From contig NZ_CP030848.1 of assembly GCF_008274825.1 (NCBI RefSeq), forward strand, positions 1,054,001 through 1,118,000: DNA of 64,000 nt, written 5' to 3'. Shown here piece after piece: positions 27,854 through 36,115 of the stretch (the stretch's first letter is position 1; every line of letters starts with the position of its first letter). This DNA is from Sphingobacterium hotanense (GTDB taxonomy: Bacteria > Bacteroidota > Bacteroidia > Sphingobacteriales > Sphingobacteriaceae). The position numbers were made by a program, and so were the translations under genes. The notes beneath the pieces are model-generated. The model saw only the letters and a program-made list of their open reading frames with translations. It did not search any database and was not told the DNA's origin.

Positions 27854-29051
27854 AAATAACAGCCTAGGCAGTGGATATTTACGCGCGGATGGAAGGAAAG
27901 GAATTAGAAACATTGTGCTAATCGTTTATTTAGTAGAATGTGCCAGGCATGTCGCTCAAAAAATAGCCCTACAATTCGATGAACAGCAAGTTCAAATGAT
28001 TGGATTTAGTGGCTGTTATCCGAATAGCTACGCCGAGCGAATGATGCATTCGCTTTGCACTCAACCAAATGTCGGAGCCGTGCTATTGGTGTCTCTGGGA
28101 TGTGAAAGTTTTAACGGGAGCTCATTGCTGAAACATGTGGAGGCTTCCAACAGACCTGTAAAGCTGGTAGGTATTCAACAGACCGGCGGTACGAAAATGG
28201 CTATCGAGGAGGGTAAGCAGTTTATAACATTTGCATTAGCGCAATTAGATCAAATTCCTCGAACTGAGATTTATTGGAAAGATTTGATTATTGGGGTGGT
28301 CTCTGGAGGAAGCGACGCTACAAGTGGGTTGACTGCCAATCCAGCTACAGGATTAGCTTTCGATAAATTACAGACGCTCGATAGTACCTGTATTTTTGAA
28401 AACACCGGTGAAATGATTGGATTAGAGGATGATTTAAAACATAGAGCAAGTCGCCCAGACTTAGGGGAAGAACTAAAAAACACGATACTAAAGGCCGCAT
28501 CCTATTATGCGAACATGGGGCATGGAAGTTTTGCCCCCGGAAATGCCGAGGGCGGCCTGACAACATTGGAAGAAAAGTCGATCGGTGCCTACTGTAAGAG
28601 TGGATCATCAGCAATAGTCGGATTGTTAAAACCTTGCGATCTACCAACGGTTCCTGGATTATACTTAATGGATATTGTACCTGATGGTGTACCTACATTC
28701 GGTTTTCCAAATCCAAATGATATCTCGGAAATGAATGAGTTGATCGCCTCGGGTGCTCAATGTATTTTATTTACCACTGGAAGAGGATCAGTAGCTGGCT
28801 CTGCAATATCTCCCGTCATAAAAATCATGGCAAACCCAGAAAATTATGTGCGTTTGGAGGAAAATATGGATGTGAATGCTGGAAAAATACTATTGGGCGA
28901 GAGCAGTTTGGAAGATATTGCGAATGAGATCATTCTTCGTATTGCAGAAGTAGCAGGCGGCAAGAGAACAAAAGCAGAAGAATTAGGACACTTTGAGTTT
29001 TCGCTTGGATATAAGTTTTTTGAACCGGCAGGACCTTCCTGTTTAGCCTGA
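27831..29051 (+). CDS. UxaA-family dehydratase large subunit (altronate/galactarate dehydratase-like)
   Basis: 406 aa. GYLRADGRKGIRN near residue 15 (family N-terminal signature), FSGCYPN near 58, VSLGCESFNGSSL near 87 (Cys likely a metal or cofactor ligand), GIQQTGGT near 114, VSGGSDATSGLTANPATG near 155, and C-terminal TTGRGSVAGSAISPVIKI. The family dehydrates sugar acids such as altronate or galactarate; SuyB-like sulfo-lyase is an alternative. Substrate unassigned here. Confidence 0.82.
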   Translation: MNDLITSKNNSLGSGYLRADGRKGIRNIVLIVYLVECARHVAQKIALQFDEQQVQMIGFSGCYPNSYAERMMHSLCTQPNVGAVLLVSLGCESFNGSSLLKHVEASNRPVKLVGIQQTGGTKMAIEEGKQFITFALAQLDQIPRTEIYWKDLIIGVVSGGSDATSGLTANPATGLAFDKLQTLDSTCIFENTGEMIGLEDDLKHRASRPDLGEELKNTILKAASYYANMGHGSFAPGNAEGGLTTLEEKSIGAYCKSGSSAIVGLLKPCDLPTVPGLYLMDIVPDGVPTFGFPNPNDISEMNELIASGAQCILFTTGRGSVAGSAISPVIKIMANPENYVRLEENMDVNAGKILLGESSLEDIANEIILRIAEVAGGKRTKAEELGHFEFSLGYKFFEPAGPSCLA

Positions 29052-29056
29052 AGTTT

Positions 29057-29893
29057 ATGATAAAAATAGATAGCCACATCCATTTCTGGAAATACCATCC
29101 GATAAAAGATGCTTGGATTACCGACGAAATGGAAGTCCTAAAGTCAGATTATATGCCCGATGATTTATTGCACCAGATGAATGATTCAGGCATCGAACAA
29201 GGGGTTTTAGTGCAAGCGGATCAGAGTGAAAATGAGAATGATTTTCTATTAACGATCGCTAAACAGCACGCTTCTTTTGTTGCGGTCGTTGGATGGGTTG
29301 ATTTTCGGAGCAACAACATTGAAGAAAGACTGGCATGCTATGCAAAGAATAGCCTGATGAAGGGATTTAGACATATTGTCCAATCGGAGCCTGATCTAAA
29401 TTATTTATTGAAACCATCTTTTATGAATGGGATCGCCTTGTTGAAGAAGTACAATTTTAGCTACGATGTATTAATCTACCCGAAACATCTAGATATAGCG
29501 TTAGAATTTTGTAAGACATTGTCTGATCAGAAATTAATAATAGACCATATTGGTAAGCCAGACATCAAGAATAGAAATTTCACAGACTGGAAAAAGAAGA
29601 TAAAAGAGTTTAAGTCAATGGATCATGTTGGCTGTAAATTAGCCGGTCTAGTTACTGAAGCTGATTGGAATCATTGGAAAGTCGATGATTTTAAGGAAGT
29701 CATTGATTTTTGCCTATCGGTATTTGGCCCAAATAGGATGATGTTTGGAAGTGATTGGCCTGTATGTAAGGTCGGCGGATCTTATACGCAAGTTTGTGCT
29801 ATTGTTGAACAACATATTTCGAAGCTTACCGAGCTAGAACAGGCAGCGATATGGGGAAACACATGTCGAGATTTTTATAATATTAAACCATAA
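29057..29893 (+). CDS. Amidohydrolase family 2 protein (fuconolactonase/rhamnonolactonase-like)
   Basis: 278 aa TIM-barrel. Metal-binding DSHIHFWKY at residues 5-13, GFRHIVQSEPD near 98, LIIDHIGKP near 160, KLAGLVTEADW near 195 and MFGSDWPVCKVGG near 230. This matches COG3618, whose members hydrolyse sugar lactones (L-fucono-, L-rhamnono-) and related lactones. Beside the UxaA subunits it suggests a lactone to acid to keto-deoxy-acid sequence. Confidence 0.82.
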   Translation: MIKIDSHIHFWKYHPIKDAWITDEMEVLKSDYMPDDLLHQMNDSGIEQGVLVQADQSENENDFLLTIAKQHASFVAVVGWVDFRSNNIEERLACYAKNSLMKGFRHIVQSEPDLNYLLKPSFMNGIALLKKYNFSYDVLIYPKHLDIALEFCKTLSDQKLIIDHIGKPDIKNRNFTDWKKKIKEFKSMDHVGCKLAGLVTEADWNHWKVDDFKEVIDFCLSVFGPNRMMFGSDWPVCKVGGSYTQVCAIVEQHISKLTELEQAAIWGNTCRDFYNIKP

Positions 29894-29898
29894 ACCAA

Positions 29899-30276
29899 AT
29901 GATGAAAAGTATAAAACACCCAATGAGGCCGCTCAACTCTGACCCTCCGTTAAGCGATGCCATATTAGATGGTAATTGGATGTATGTAAGTGGACAAGGT
30001 TCTGTTGACGTTTCGACAGGAACCTTTCTTCTGAACAATATTGAAGAGGAAACTAAGCAAACGATGGAGAACATAAGACTAATCTTGTCGCAAGAGGAGA
30101 TGGGGTTTCAAAACATCGTGAAATGTAATGTTCATTTAGCTAATATGGACGATTTCGAAGCCTTTAATTCCGTTTATCGAACCTATTTTCCAAATATTAA
30201 GCCTGCGCGAACGACCGTACAATCTGTTCTTATGCAGGGAATAAAAGTAGAAATTGATTGTGTTGCAAAAAAGTAA
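29899..30276 (+). CDS. RidA (YjgF/UK114) family enamine/imine deaminase
   Basis: 125 aa. DGNWMYVSGQGSVD near residue 26, the conserved ARTTVQSVLM (Arg binding the carboxylate) near 100 and VEIDCVAKK at the end. RidA proteins hydrolyse reactive 2-imino/enamino acids; pathway-specific members process a nitrogen-containing or 2-keto intermediate. Its place in the operon hints at a C-N bond in the substrate or at keto-acid chemistry. Six bp after the preceding gene. Confidence 0.82.
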   Translation: MMKSIKHPMRPLNSDPPLSDAILDGNWMYVSGQGSVDVSTGTFLLNNIEEETKQTMENIRLILSQEEMGFQNIVKCNVHLANMDDFEAFNSVYRTYFPNIKPARTTVQSVLMQGIKVEIDCVAKK

Positions 30277-30281
30277 ATATT

Positions 30282-32591
30282 ATGACCTTAACATCATCTA
30301 TTAATAGACGTCAGTTTTTAGCGAGTAGTGGATTGGCAGTTGGAGCCTTCCTTGGCTTAGGAATGATACCTTATCAGTTTCAACAAATAGAGCCTGATAC
30401 TGAGGGGCCTTTGGCATTAGTTCCAACGCATTTTCCAAGTTTACTACATGCTTTTGTGTGGCGAAATTGGAATTTAGTACCCACTGAACGCATGGCAAAG
30501 ACCATTGGCGCCACCGCTTCGCAGATAAGAGGACTTGCACGGGAAATGTTGCTGCCGAAGGAGCAATCGGTTAGCGATTCGCAGTGGGAGCGCAGTTATC
30601 TAACTGTTATTCGAAGAAATTGGCATTTATTGCCGAAGTCTCAACTTTTGATCTTAATGGATTGGACAAATGAGCATTTGGAGTTTACGCTTATAGAAGA
30701 TGATTTTTTCTACGTAAAACTAGGGAATCTAAAGCCTAAATGTAAAACTTTAAATTATTCCGAAGCTATGAAGAGCTTGGATAAGGCAGAATTGGCGAAG
30801 TTTAAGAAGCGCTTGCAATCCGTGTTTCCCAAAGGATTACCAAAGCAAGAGGAACCTTTCTTCCATTTTGTCGAAGAGCTATCGGCGGCAAGTCCGACGA
30901 AAGTCGAAGAGGGAGATTCCATGTTTAGCCCAAGATTAGCTTACCCATATTTCGCATTATTTGGTGATCCTCTATTATCGGAGAGTACTGATTCTTATCC
31001 AGACGCATATTTAGAAAAAATGCACGCTAAAGGTGTCGACAGTATATGGATGCATATTGTGTTAAGCAAAATATCGCCCTTCCCTTGGGATATGAAACAA
31101 AGTAAGAACTGGGAAAAACGATTGGCTAATATGGTAAAATTGGTAGATCGCGCCGGTCAGAAGGGTATAAAAATCTTTTTGTATCTGAACGAGCCTCGAA
31201 ATCAAACGAAAGAATTTTTTGCTAAATATCCTCAGTTGAAGGGCAGTGGAAATTCATTATGTACGAGTAAATCTGAAGTGCAGGAATATTTAAAAAGTTC
31301 ACTTGCAGTGATAGCAGAGCGAGTACCAGGTTTAGGTGGTTTTTTCTCGATTAGTGCCTCTGAAAATCCGACGCATTGTTGGTCGCACAATCGGGGTAAT
31401 CTATGTCCTGACTGCGGACCCAAAGGGGCAGGAAAGGTTATTGCAGAGTTGAATAATTTATATATCGACGCTATTGAAAATGGGTATCGAAAGGCTAAAA
31501 AAACACTGGCCAGCCATGCTGAAAGACCACGATTGATTGTTTGGGACTGGGGGTGGCAGGACGGCATCGCGGAAGTTGTATTGCCGAGTCTGAAGAACGA
31601 GTCACTGAGTTTTATGAGCGTGAGCGAATGGAGTTTGCCAATTGAAAGAGGAGGAATAAAAAGCCAAGTAGGCGAGTATTCAATAAGCAGTATCGGTCCT
31701 GGACCAAGAGCTACAAAGCATTGGAAAATAGCGAAGGAAAACAATATAGCCTGTATGGCAAAAATTCAAGCTAACAATAGCTGGGAAATCGGTGCAATAC
31801 CGTATATCCCCGCTTTATACAATGTTGGACAACATATTTCAAACTTAAGGAATGCTGGAGTAACGGGATTAATGTTAGGTTGGAGTTTGGGAGGATATCC
31901 ATCTCCAAACCTCGAATTAGTCGATATGCTCGGCAAAAACAAATCGATGCCCTTCGAGGAAGCAATATTGAAAGTCGCTGAAAATCGTTATGGAGAGTAC
32001 GGTACTAAAGTCGCTGAAGCTTGGAAGATTTTTAGTATGGCTTTTAGGGAGTTTCCTTACAATATCAGTGTAGTATATACGGCGCCATTACAAGCTGGAC
32101 CATCCAATCTTCTATGGAAAAACGAAACAAATTACAAAGCGACCATGGTGGGATTGCCTTATGACGATTTGAAGAGCTGGCGAAGTATTTATCCTGAAGA
32201 TGTTTTTGTAAGCCAACTTCAGAAGGTGTGTGACGGATTTTCAAGTGGGATATTGATTTTGAAATCTGCAACGAAGAACAATAATATTAGCAAATTGATG
32301 CAACAAGAGATTAACGTTGCGGAAGCTCTTTATTTGCATTACGCTAGCATCGTTAATCAAGCAAAGTTTATTATGGCTAGAAGGGAGCTTCAATCGTCAA
32401 ATTCAAATGACGTCAAAGCGAAACTGAAAAACATATTGAAATCGGAAATTGATCTGGCTCTTCGTTTGGCGGAGGTGCAAGGGAGTGATTCTCGTATCGG
32501 TTTTGAAGCTTCAAACCACTATTTTTACGTCCCGCAGGATTTATTTGAAAAAGCGCTGAATTGTTCTCAGTTAATTGAGGACTATTCATAG
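30282..32591 (+). CDS. Tat-exported TIM-barrel glycoside hydrolase-like protein, uncharacterised
   Basis: 769 aa from the ATG at 30282. Twin-arginine signal NRRQFLASSG followed by a hydrophobic segment ending near residue 35. The middle part reads like a TIM barrel: VDSIWMHIVLS near 255, GIKIFLYLNEPR near 298 (possible acid Glu), GGFFSISASENPTHCWSH near 350, a CPDC motif near 377, LIVWDWGWQD near 420, and VTGLMLGWSLGGYP near 530. It recalls GH20/DUF4838-like proteins but I cannot assign a family. Export by Tat suggests a folded or metal-bearing enzyme. It is the last enzyme gene of the operon and probably the periplasmic hydrolase that acts on the imported substrate. Confidence 0.6.
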   Translation: MTLTSSINRRQFLASSGLAVGAFLGLGMIPYQFQQIEPDTEGPLALVPTHFPSLLHAFVWRNWNLVPTERMAKTIGATASQIRGLAREMLLPKEQSVSDSQWERSYLTVIRRNWHLLPKSQLLILMDWTNEHLEFTLIEDDFFYVKLGNLKPKCKTLNYSEAMKSLDKAELAKFKKRLQSVFPKGLPKQEEPFFHFVEELSAASPTKVEEGDSMFSPRLAYPYFALFGDPLLSESTDSYPDAYLEKMHAKGVDSIWMHIVLSKISPFPWDMKQSKNWEKRLANMVKLVDRAGQKGIKIFLYLNEPRNQTKEFFAKYPQLKGSGNSLCTSKSEVQEYLKSSLAVIAERVPGLGGFFSISASENPTHCWSHNRGNLCPDCGPKGAGKVIAELNNLYIDAIENGYRKAKKTLASHAERPRLIVWDWGWQDGIAEVVLPSLKNESLSFMSVSEWSLPIERGGIKSQVGEYSISSIGPGPRATKHWKIAKENNIACMAKIQANNSWEIGAIPYIPALYNVGQHISNLRNAGVTGLMLGWSLGGYPSPNLELVDMLGKNKSMPFEEAILKVAENRYGEYGTKVAEAWKIFSMAFREFPYNISVVYTAPLQAGPSNLLWKNETNYKATMVGLPYDDLKSWRSIYPEDVFVSQLQKVCDGFSSGILILKSATKNNNISKLMQQEINVAEALYLHYASIVNQAKFIMARRELQSSNSNDVKAKLKNILKSEIDLALRLAEVQGSDSRIGFEASNHYFYVPQDLFEKALNCSQLIEDYS

Positions 32592-32617
32592 CTTTCGGCG
32601 TAATATTACATTGAATG

Positions 32618-32650
32618 GCGTCATTGATAAAATGACGCTATTTGTTTTAG
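32618..32650 (+). terminator. Terminator-like hairpin between the glycosidase-like gene and the sigma gene
   Basis: GCGTCATT, gataa, AATGACGC (8-bp perfect stem), then TATTTGTTTT. The U-tract is interrupted, so termination may be partial and leave some sigma-factor expression from the long operon. Confidence 0.6.
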
Positions 32651-32699
32651 AGTGTTAAAACTATTTAGTAATTTCAAGAATAAACCTAAGCACTATTTT

Positions 32700-33281
32700 A
32701 TGATACCTTCATCAGTGCCATTGTCAGATTTAAGAAATGGAAAGGAAGCTGGACTCACCTTTTACATGTCGAAATATGGGAGTTCGTTACGCTTCTTCGC
32801 ATATTCAATTGTGAAAGATAAAGGCGCAGCAGAAGAGATTGTTTCGGATAGTTTCTACAAGTTATGGAATGGCAGGGAAAGAACAAAGACGGAGGATAAT
32901 GTAAGGGCATTCCTTTACCTTTCTACCAGAAATGCTTGTTACGATTATGTGGATTTGAATGTAAATCGTGCGAAACACGATTCTGATGCTCTTGATATGT
33001 TAATCCAACCCGACCAGGATTTTGAAGCTCAAATAATCTATAATGAATTATTAAACGCGATTTCAAAGGAATTGGAGAAATTGCCAGCTACGCAAGCAAA
33101 AGTCTTTAAGATGTCTTTTTTCGAAGGATTGGAAACTAAAGAAATATGTGATATGCTGGACACGACTCCGAGTACTGTTTACTTTGCTAAATCAAAAGCA
33201 ATACAAACTTTAAAGGAAATATTTAAAGAGAAAAATCTTAAATATTATAGTCTATTTTTATTTTTTATTTTGAATAAATAG
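32700..33281 (+). CDS. ECF-type RNA polymerase sigma-70 factor
   Basis: 193 aa from the ATG at 32700 (a GTG at 32652 would add 16 residues). Region 2: FYMSKYGSSLRFFAYSIVKDKGAAEEIVSDSFYKLW; region 4: LPATQAKVFKMSFFEGLETKEICDMLDTTP with an HTH. This is the Bacteroidota FecI/SigV type that pairs with FecR. It is the only sigma gene near the FecR at 19147, but stands at the opposite end of the locus. The C-terminal tail is Leu/Phe/Ile-rich. The TAG stop opens a heptad tract. Confidence 0.88.
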   Translation: MIPSSVPLSDLRNGKEAGLTFYMSKYGSSLRFFAYSIVKDKGAAEEIVSDSFYKLWNGRERTKTEDNVRAFLYLSTRNACYDYVDLNVNRAKHDSDALDMLIQPDQDFEAQIIYNELLNAISKELEKLPATQAKVFKMSFFEGLETKEICDMLDTTPSTVYFAKSKAIQTLKEIFKEKNLKYYSLFLFFILNK

Positions 33282-33316
33282 GTTAGTAATTAGTAGCTAG
33301 TATTTAGTATTAAGAC
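33279..33316 (+). repeat. TAG-heptad tract beginning at the sigma-factor stop codon
   Basis: TAGGT, TAGTAAT, TAGTAGC, TAGTATT, TAGTATT, AAGACC. The first TAG is the stop codon. The variant TAGTATT and the AAGACCTA end are shared with the tract at 54448-54486. Confidence 0.7.
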
Positions 33317-33320
33317 CTAT

Positions 33321-33347
33321 GGCGGCCAATATCGGTCGCCTTTTTTT
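33321..33347 (+). terminator. Intrinsic terminator of the sigma gene
   Basis: GGCGGCC, 6 bases, GGTCGCC (7-bp stem with one G-U), then seven T. Confidence 0.85.
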
Positions 33348-33352
33348 AGGGT

Positions 33353-33481
33353 TGTCTTGAATCAGGAAAGGAAGGATGAAAAAGATAACCATGATCCTGC
33401 CAATCCCTAAATCCTTCCTTTCCTGCTTCAAAGACGATACATCCTGCTAATCTTTGCATCCTTCCTTTCCTGGTTCAAGAC
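33353..33481. repeat. Mirrored GGAAAGGAAGGAT units (one forward, two reverse)
   Basis: A forward unit (33353-33399: CTTGAA, CAGG, AAAGGAAGGATG, then CAGGAT-like end) faces two reverse units (33389-33435 and 33436-33481, each containing ATCCTTCCTTTCCTG). The same unit occurs at 54.6, 54.8, 63.2 and 63.5 kb. The interval 33282-33714 contains no gene that I can support. Confidence 0.75.
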
Positions 33482-33488
33482 ACAAAAG

Positions 33489-33525
33489 TCTAATGTCTCA
33501 TATCTAATATCTAACATCTATAAGA
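33489..33525 (-). repeat. TAG-heptad tract, minus orientation
   Basis: Minus strand: TAGATGT, TAGATAT, TAGATAT, GAGACAT, TAGACTT. It faces the tract at 33279-33316 and lies downstream, in sense direction, of the minus-strand HAD gene. Confidence 0.75.
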
Positions 33526-33540
33526 CAACTACCACTCAGT

Positions 33541-33600
33541 TCCCTTTCAAACCCAATACAAACCCAATACAGACCCCAATCAGAGCCGTGCCGAAAGGGC
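33541..33600 (+). repeat. CCCTTTCAAACCCAAT repeat
   Basis: CCCTTTCAAACCCAAT followed by ACAAACCCAATACAGACCCCAAT, closed by GAAAGGG at 33594-33600. Its first 17 bases match 54368-54384 beside the large palindrome there, so this is a dispersed family. Confidence 0.6.
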
Positions 33601-33714
33601 TATACATTAGGTTTAATACACTTTAACAATGGCGCATACCCATAGCAATCCCTTGCGAGCATAAATCGTCGCACGGCAAGCAATCCAAAAAAGTAAAATG
33701 CATAGAATTTCCCG

Positions 33715-34416
33715 CTAGAACAACTCCTGCAGTTCCTTCAGATCTTTGATCATATAATTCACATCGCCGGGTTTCTCGACTTCCAGTGGATTGAAGAAAA
33801 TAGCTTCAATTCCGGCGTTCTGCGCACCACGAACATCCGCATCGATATTATCACCGATCATGACAGCCTGTTCACGCAGTGCCTGTCCATTTTGTAATGC
33901 ATGTTCAAAAATCCGGGGGTCCGGTTTGTTGATGCCGATAATCTCGGAGATAACGATGGTATTGAAGTAGGGGGACAGCTTGCTGTGTTCCAGCTTCTTT
34001 TCGCAGGCCTCTTTAAAGCCGTTGGAAATTAGGTGAAGGGTATATTTATCCTTTAGATACGCTAAGGTCTCGTGCGCATTAGGGAATAGATTCGTTTTAG
34101 TAGGGCAGATGGCGAGGTATTCTTCCTCAAATTCTGTAGGAAACATGCTGGGGTCAACCCCTAACTGGGTAAAGGTGTCCGCAAAACGCAAATAGCGCAA
34201 GGTAGGCTTATCTATTTTTCCATGGTGATATAATCCCCAAACGCGGTGGTTATTGATCGTATAAGTTTCGATAAAACTATCGGAAGTTGGGATATTGAAA
34301 AGATCATCAAACTTATATTTGAAGTACAAGTCGTGGAGGGTTTCCTCCGCATTTTTATCAAAATCCCAAATGGTATGGTCTAGATCGAAGAATAGATGCT
34401 TTTTGTCGTTGAACAT
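33715..34416 (-). CDS. HAD-family pyrimidine nucleotidase, YjjG type
   Basis: 233 aa from the ATG at 34414-34416. Motif I FFDLDHTIWD (nucleophile Asp), motif II LISNGF near residue 120, motif III Lys in INKPDPRIFEHAL, motif IV VMIGDNIDADVRGAQNAG. The helical cap between motifs I and II and the TIWD sequence fit the YjjG subgroup, which dephosphorylates non-canonical pyrimidine nucleotides. The -7 box ends 3 bp before the ATG, so the message may be leaderless. Confidence 0.85.
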   Translation of the reverse strand: MFNDKKHLFFDLDHTIWDFDKNAEETLHDLYFKYKFDDLFNIPTSDSFIETYTINNHRVWGLYHHGKIDKPTLRYLRFADTFTQLGVDPSMFPTEFEEEYLAICPTKTNLFPNAHETLAYLKDKYTLHLISNGFKEACEKKLEHSKLSPYFNTIVISEIIGINKPDPRIFEHALQNGQALREQAVMIGDNIDADVRGAQNAGIEAIFFNPLEVEKPGDVNYMIKDLKELQELF

Positions 34417-34419
34417 ATG

Positions 34420-34450
34420 CAAATATACAGTGCCGCGCTTGGCAACGCAA
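34420..34450 (-). promoter_or_regulatory. Promoter of the HAD gene
   Basis: Minus strand: TTG (34448-34450), 20-bp spacer, TATATTTG (34420-34427). Spacing and both boxes fit the Bacteroidota consensus. The expected start falls at or within a few bases of the ATG. Confidence 0.6.
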
Positions 34451-34511
34451 TTTTGATTCTCGCTTTATTGTCATAATGTCTTGGGTATTTCCTATTGAAA
34501 GGCTATTTAAG

Positions 34512-34519
34512 TACATTTG
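34512..34519 (+). promoter_or_regulatory. Candidate -7 box for the histidine kinase operon
   Basis: TACATTTG, 17 bp before the kinase ATG at 34537; no well-spaced -33. Confidence 0.4.
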
Positions 34520-34536
34520 CACGGGAAACATAGCAT

Positions 34537-35412
34537 ATGAGAAAAGCCTTATTTCTATTTTACTTTCTGATTTTTTATGCCATCACACAGTTACTGTGGT
34601 GGGGTTATATTTTGATTAAATTCGAACCAGAGAGGAAAGGCATGATTATCGGTGAAGGATTGATTTTTATGCTCATTTTTATCTGGGGCGCGTTGAAGCT
34701 GAAGAAGCAGGTGAAGCGCGAACATGAGATCAATACCCAGCAACAAAACTTTCTACTTGCTGTGACGCATGAGTTAAAATCGCCATTGGCATCTGTCAAA
34801 TTATATATTCAAACGATTCTAAAAAGAGAATTGGATAGAGAACAGCAAAAGGTTTTCCTGTCGAATTCGTTGAAAGATATAGAACGCTTGGACGACTTGG
34901 TGGAGAATGTATTATTATCTACAAAATTAGAAAATCGTGCTTATCAATTACCAAAAGAGGTATTTGATATGTCGGAACTGGTAGAACAGATCATCGATCG
35001 CTTGCAGAAGAATGCTTGCAAAACGCAGGTTATTAAAGCGGATTTGGATGAACATATCAAGCTGAAAGCCGATAAATTTGCTATTACGAACGTTATTACC
35101 AACCTTGTCGAGAATGCGGTAAAGTATTCTCCAGCCTGTGGAATGATCTATGTGAAGCTGAAAGAAGAGAGTGGAAATCTGATTTTTTCGGTTGCTGATC
35201 ATGGTATCGGTATCCCAGACGAGGAAAAAAGACTTATATTTAATAAATTTTATCGAGTGGGCAGTGAAGCAACTCGTAAAACCAAGGGTACAGGTTTGGG
35301 GTTATATATTGTGAGGACTGTTTTACAGAAACACAATGCCTCCATCCGGGTGAAAGATAACAAGCCATCCGGTAGTATCTTTGAAGTAACTTTTGAAAAT
35401 TATGCAAAGTAA
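34537..35412 (+). CDS. Sensor histidine kinase
   Basis: 291 aa. Two N-terminal transmembrane helices (about residues 4-27 and 38-55) with almost no periplasmic loop, so it likely senses within the membrane or through a partner. HisKA box VTHELKSPLASVK (phospho-His near residue 74); HATPase: ITNLVENAVKYSP (N box), DHGIGIPDEEKR (G1), GTGLGLYIVRTV (G2). No HAMP or PAS. Overlaps the response regulator start by 11 bp. Confidence 0.9.
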   Translation: MRKALFLFYFLIFYAITQLLWWGYILIKFEPERKGMIIGEGLIFMLIFIWGALKLKKQVKREHEINTQQQNFLLAVTHELKSPLASVKLYIQTILKRELDREQQKVFLSNSLKDIERLDDLVENVLLSTKLENRAYQLPKEVFDMSELVEQIIDRLQKNACKTQVIKADLDEHIKLKADKFAITNVITNLVENAVKYSPACGMIYVKLKEESGNLIFSVADHGIGIPDEEKRLIFNKFYRVGSEATRKTKGTGLGLYIVRTVLQKHNASIRVKDNKPSGSIFEVTFENYAK

Positions 35413-36109
35413 ACAACGTATACTTTTAGTTGAAGATGAAGAGCATCTATTAGAGGCGATCAAGTTAAACCTAGAGCTTGAGGGCTATCGCGTAACAACG
35501 GCAACAGACGGTAAAAAAGCATTGAAAATATTTAAGGAAGAGCGTTTTAACTTAATTATTCTAGATGTGATGATTCCTGAAATCGACGGATTCCAGGTGG
35601 CAGAAACTATCCGATTGCAGAATTCTGAAGTTCCTATTATGTTCTTAACGGCTAAGAATAGCAGTGAAGATCGCATTACGGGATTAAAGAAAGGCGCCGA
35701 TGATTACTTGGTAAAACCTTTCAACTTGGAAGAGCTGATCCTGCGCGTGAGCAACTTGATCCGTAGAGGAATGAAAGGTGATGATCTGAAAGAATTGAAC
35801 TCTTATACCATCGGGGATAAGACGATTTATTTCAACTCCTTCGAGCTGCACCAAGCTGATGGAACAATCACCTCGCTTACTAAGAAAGAGACGATGTTAT
35901 TGAAGCTTCTGATCGAGCGTCGTAACGAAGCAGTCTCTCGCGAGCAGATTCTTGAAACGGTTTGGAATTATGATGTTTACCCTTCAACACGTACCATCGA
36001 TAATTTCATCTTGACCTTTAGGAAGTATTTTGAACCCGATCAAAAGCATCCAATCTATTTCCACTCGATTCGCGGTGTTGGGTATAAGTTTACCGATAAC
36101 CAGAACTAG
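35402..36109 (+). CDS. OmpR/PhoB-type response regulator
   Basis: 235 aa from the ATG at 35402, which lies inside the kinase stop region (a TTG at 35393 would add three residues). Receiver domain: LLVEDEEHLLEAI (acidic pocket), LIILDVMIPEIDGF (phospho-Asp near residue 54), FLTAKNSS, LVKPFNLEEL. C-terminal winged helix ending RTIDNFILTFRKYFE and HSIRGVGYKF. Cognate partner of the kinase. The regulon is not evident; downstream genes are heme-related. Confidence 0.93.
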   Translation: MQSKQRILLVEDEEHLLEAIKLNLELEGYRVTTATDGKKALKIFKEERFNLIILDVMIPEIDGFQVAETIRLQNSEVPIMFLTAKNSSEDRITGLKKGADDYLVKPFNLEELILRVSNLIRRGMKGDDLKELNSYTIGDKTIYFNSFELHQADGTITSLTKKETMLLKLLIERRNEAVSREQILETVWNYDVYPSTRTIDNFILTFRKYFEPDQKHPIYFHSIRGVGYKFTDNQN

Positions 36110-36115
36110 GTAAGG

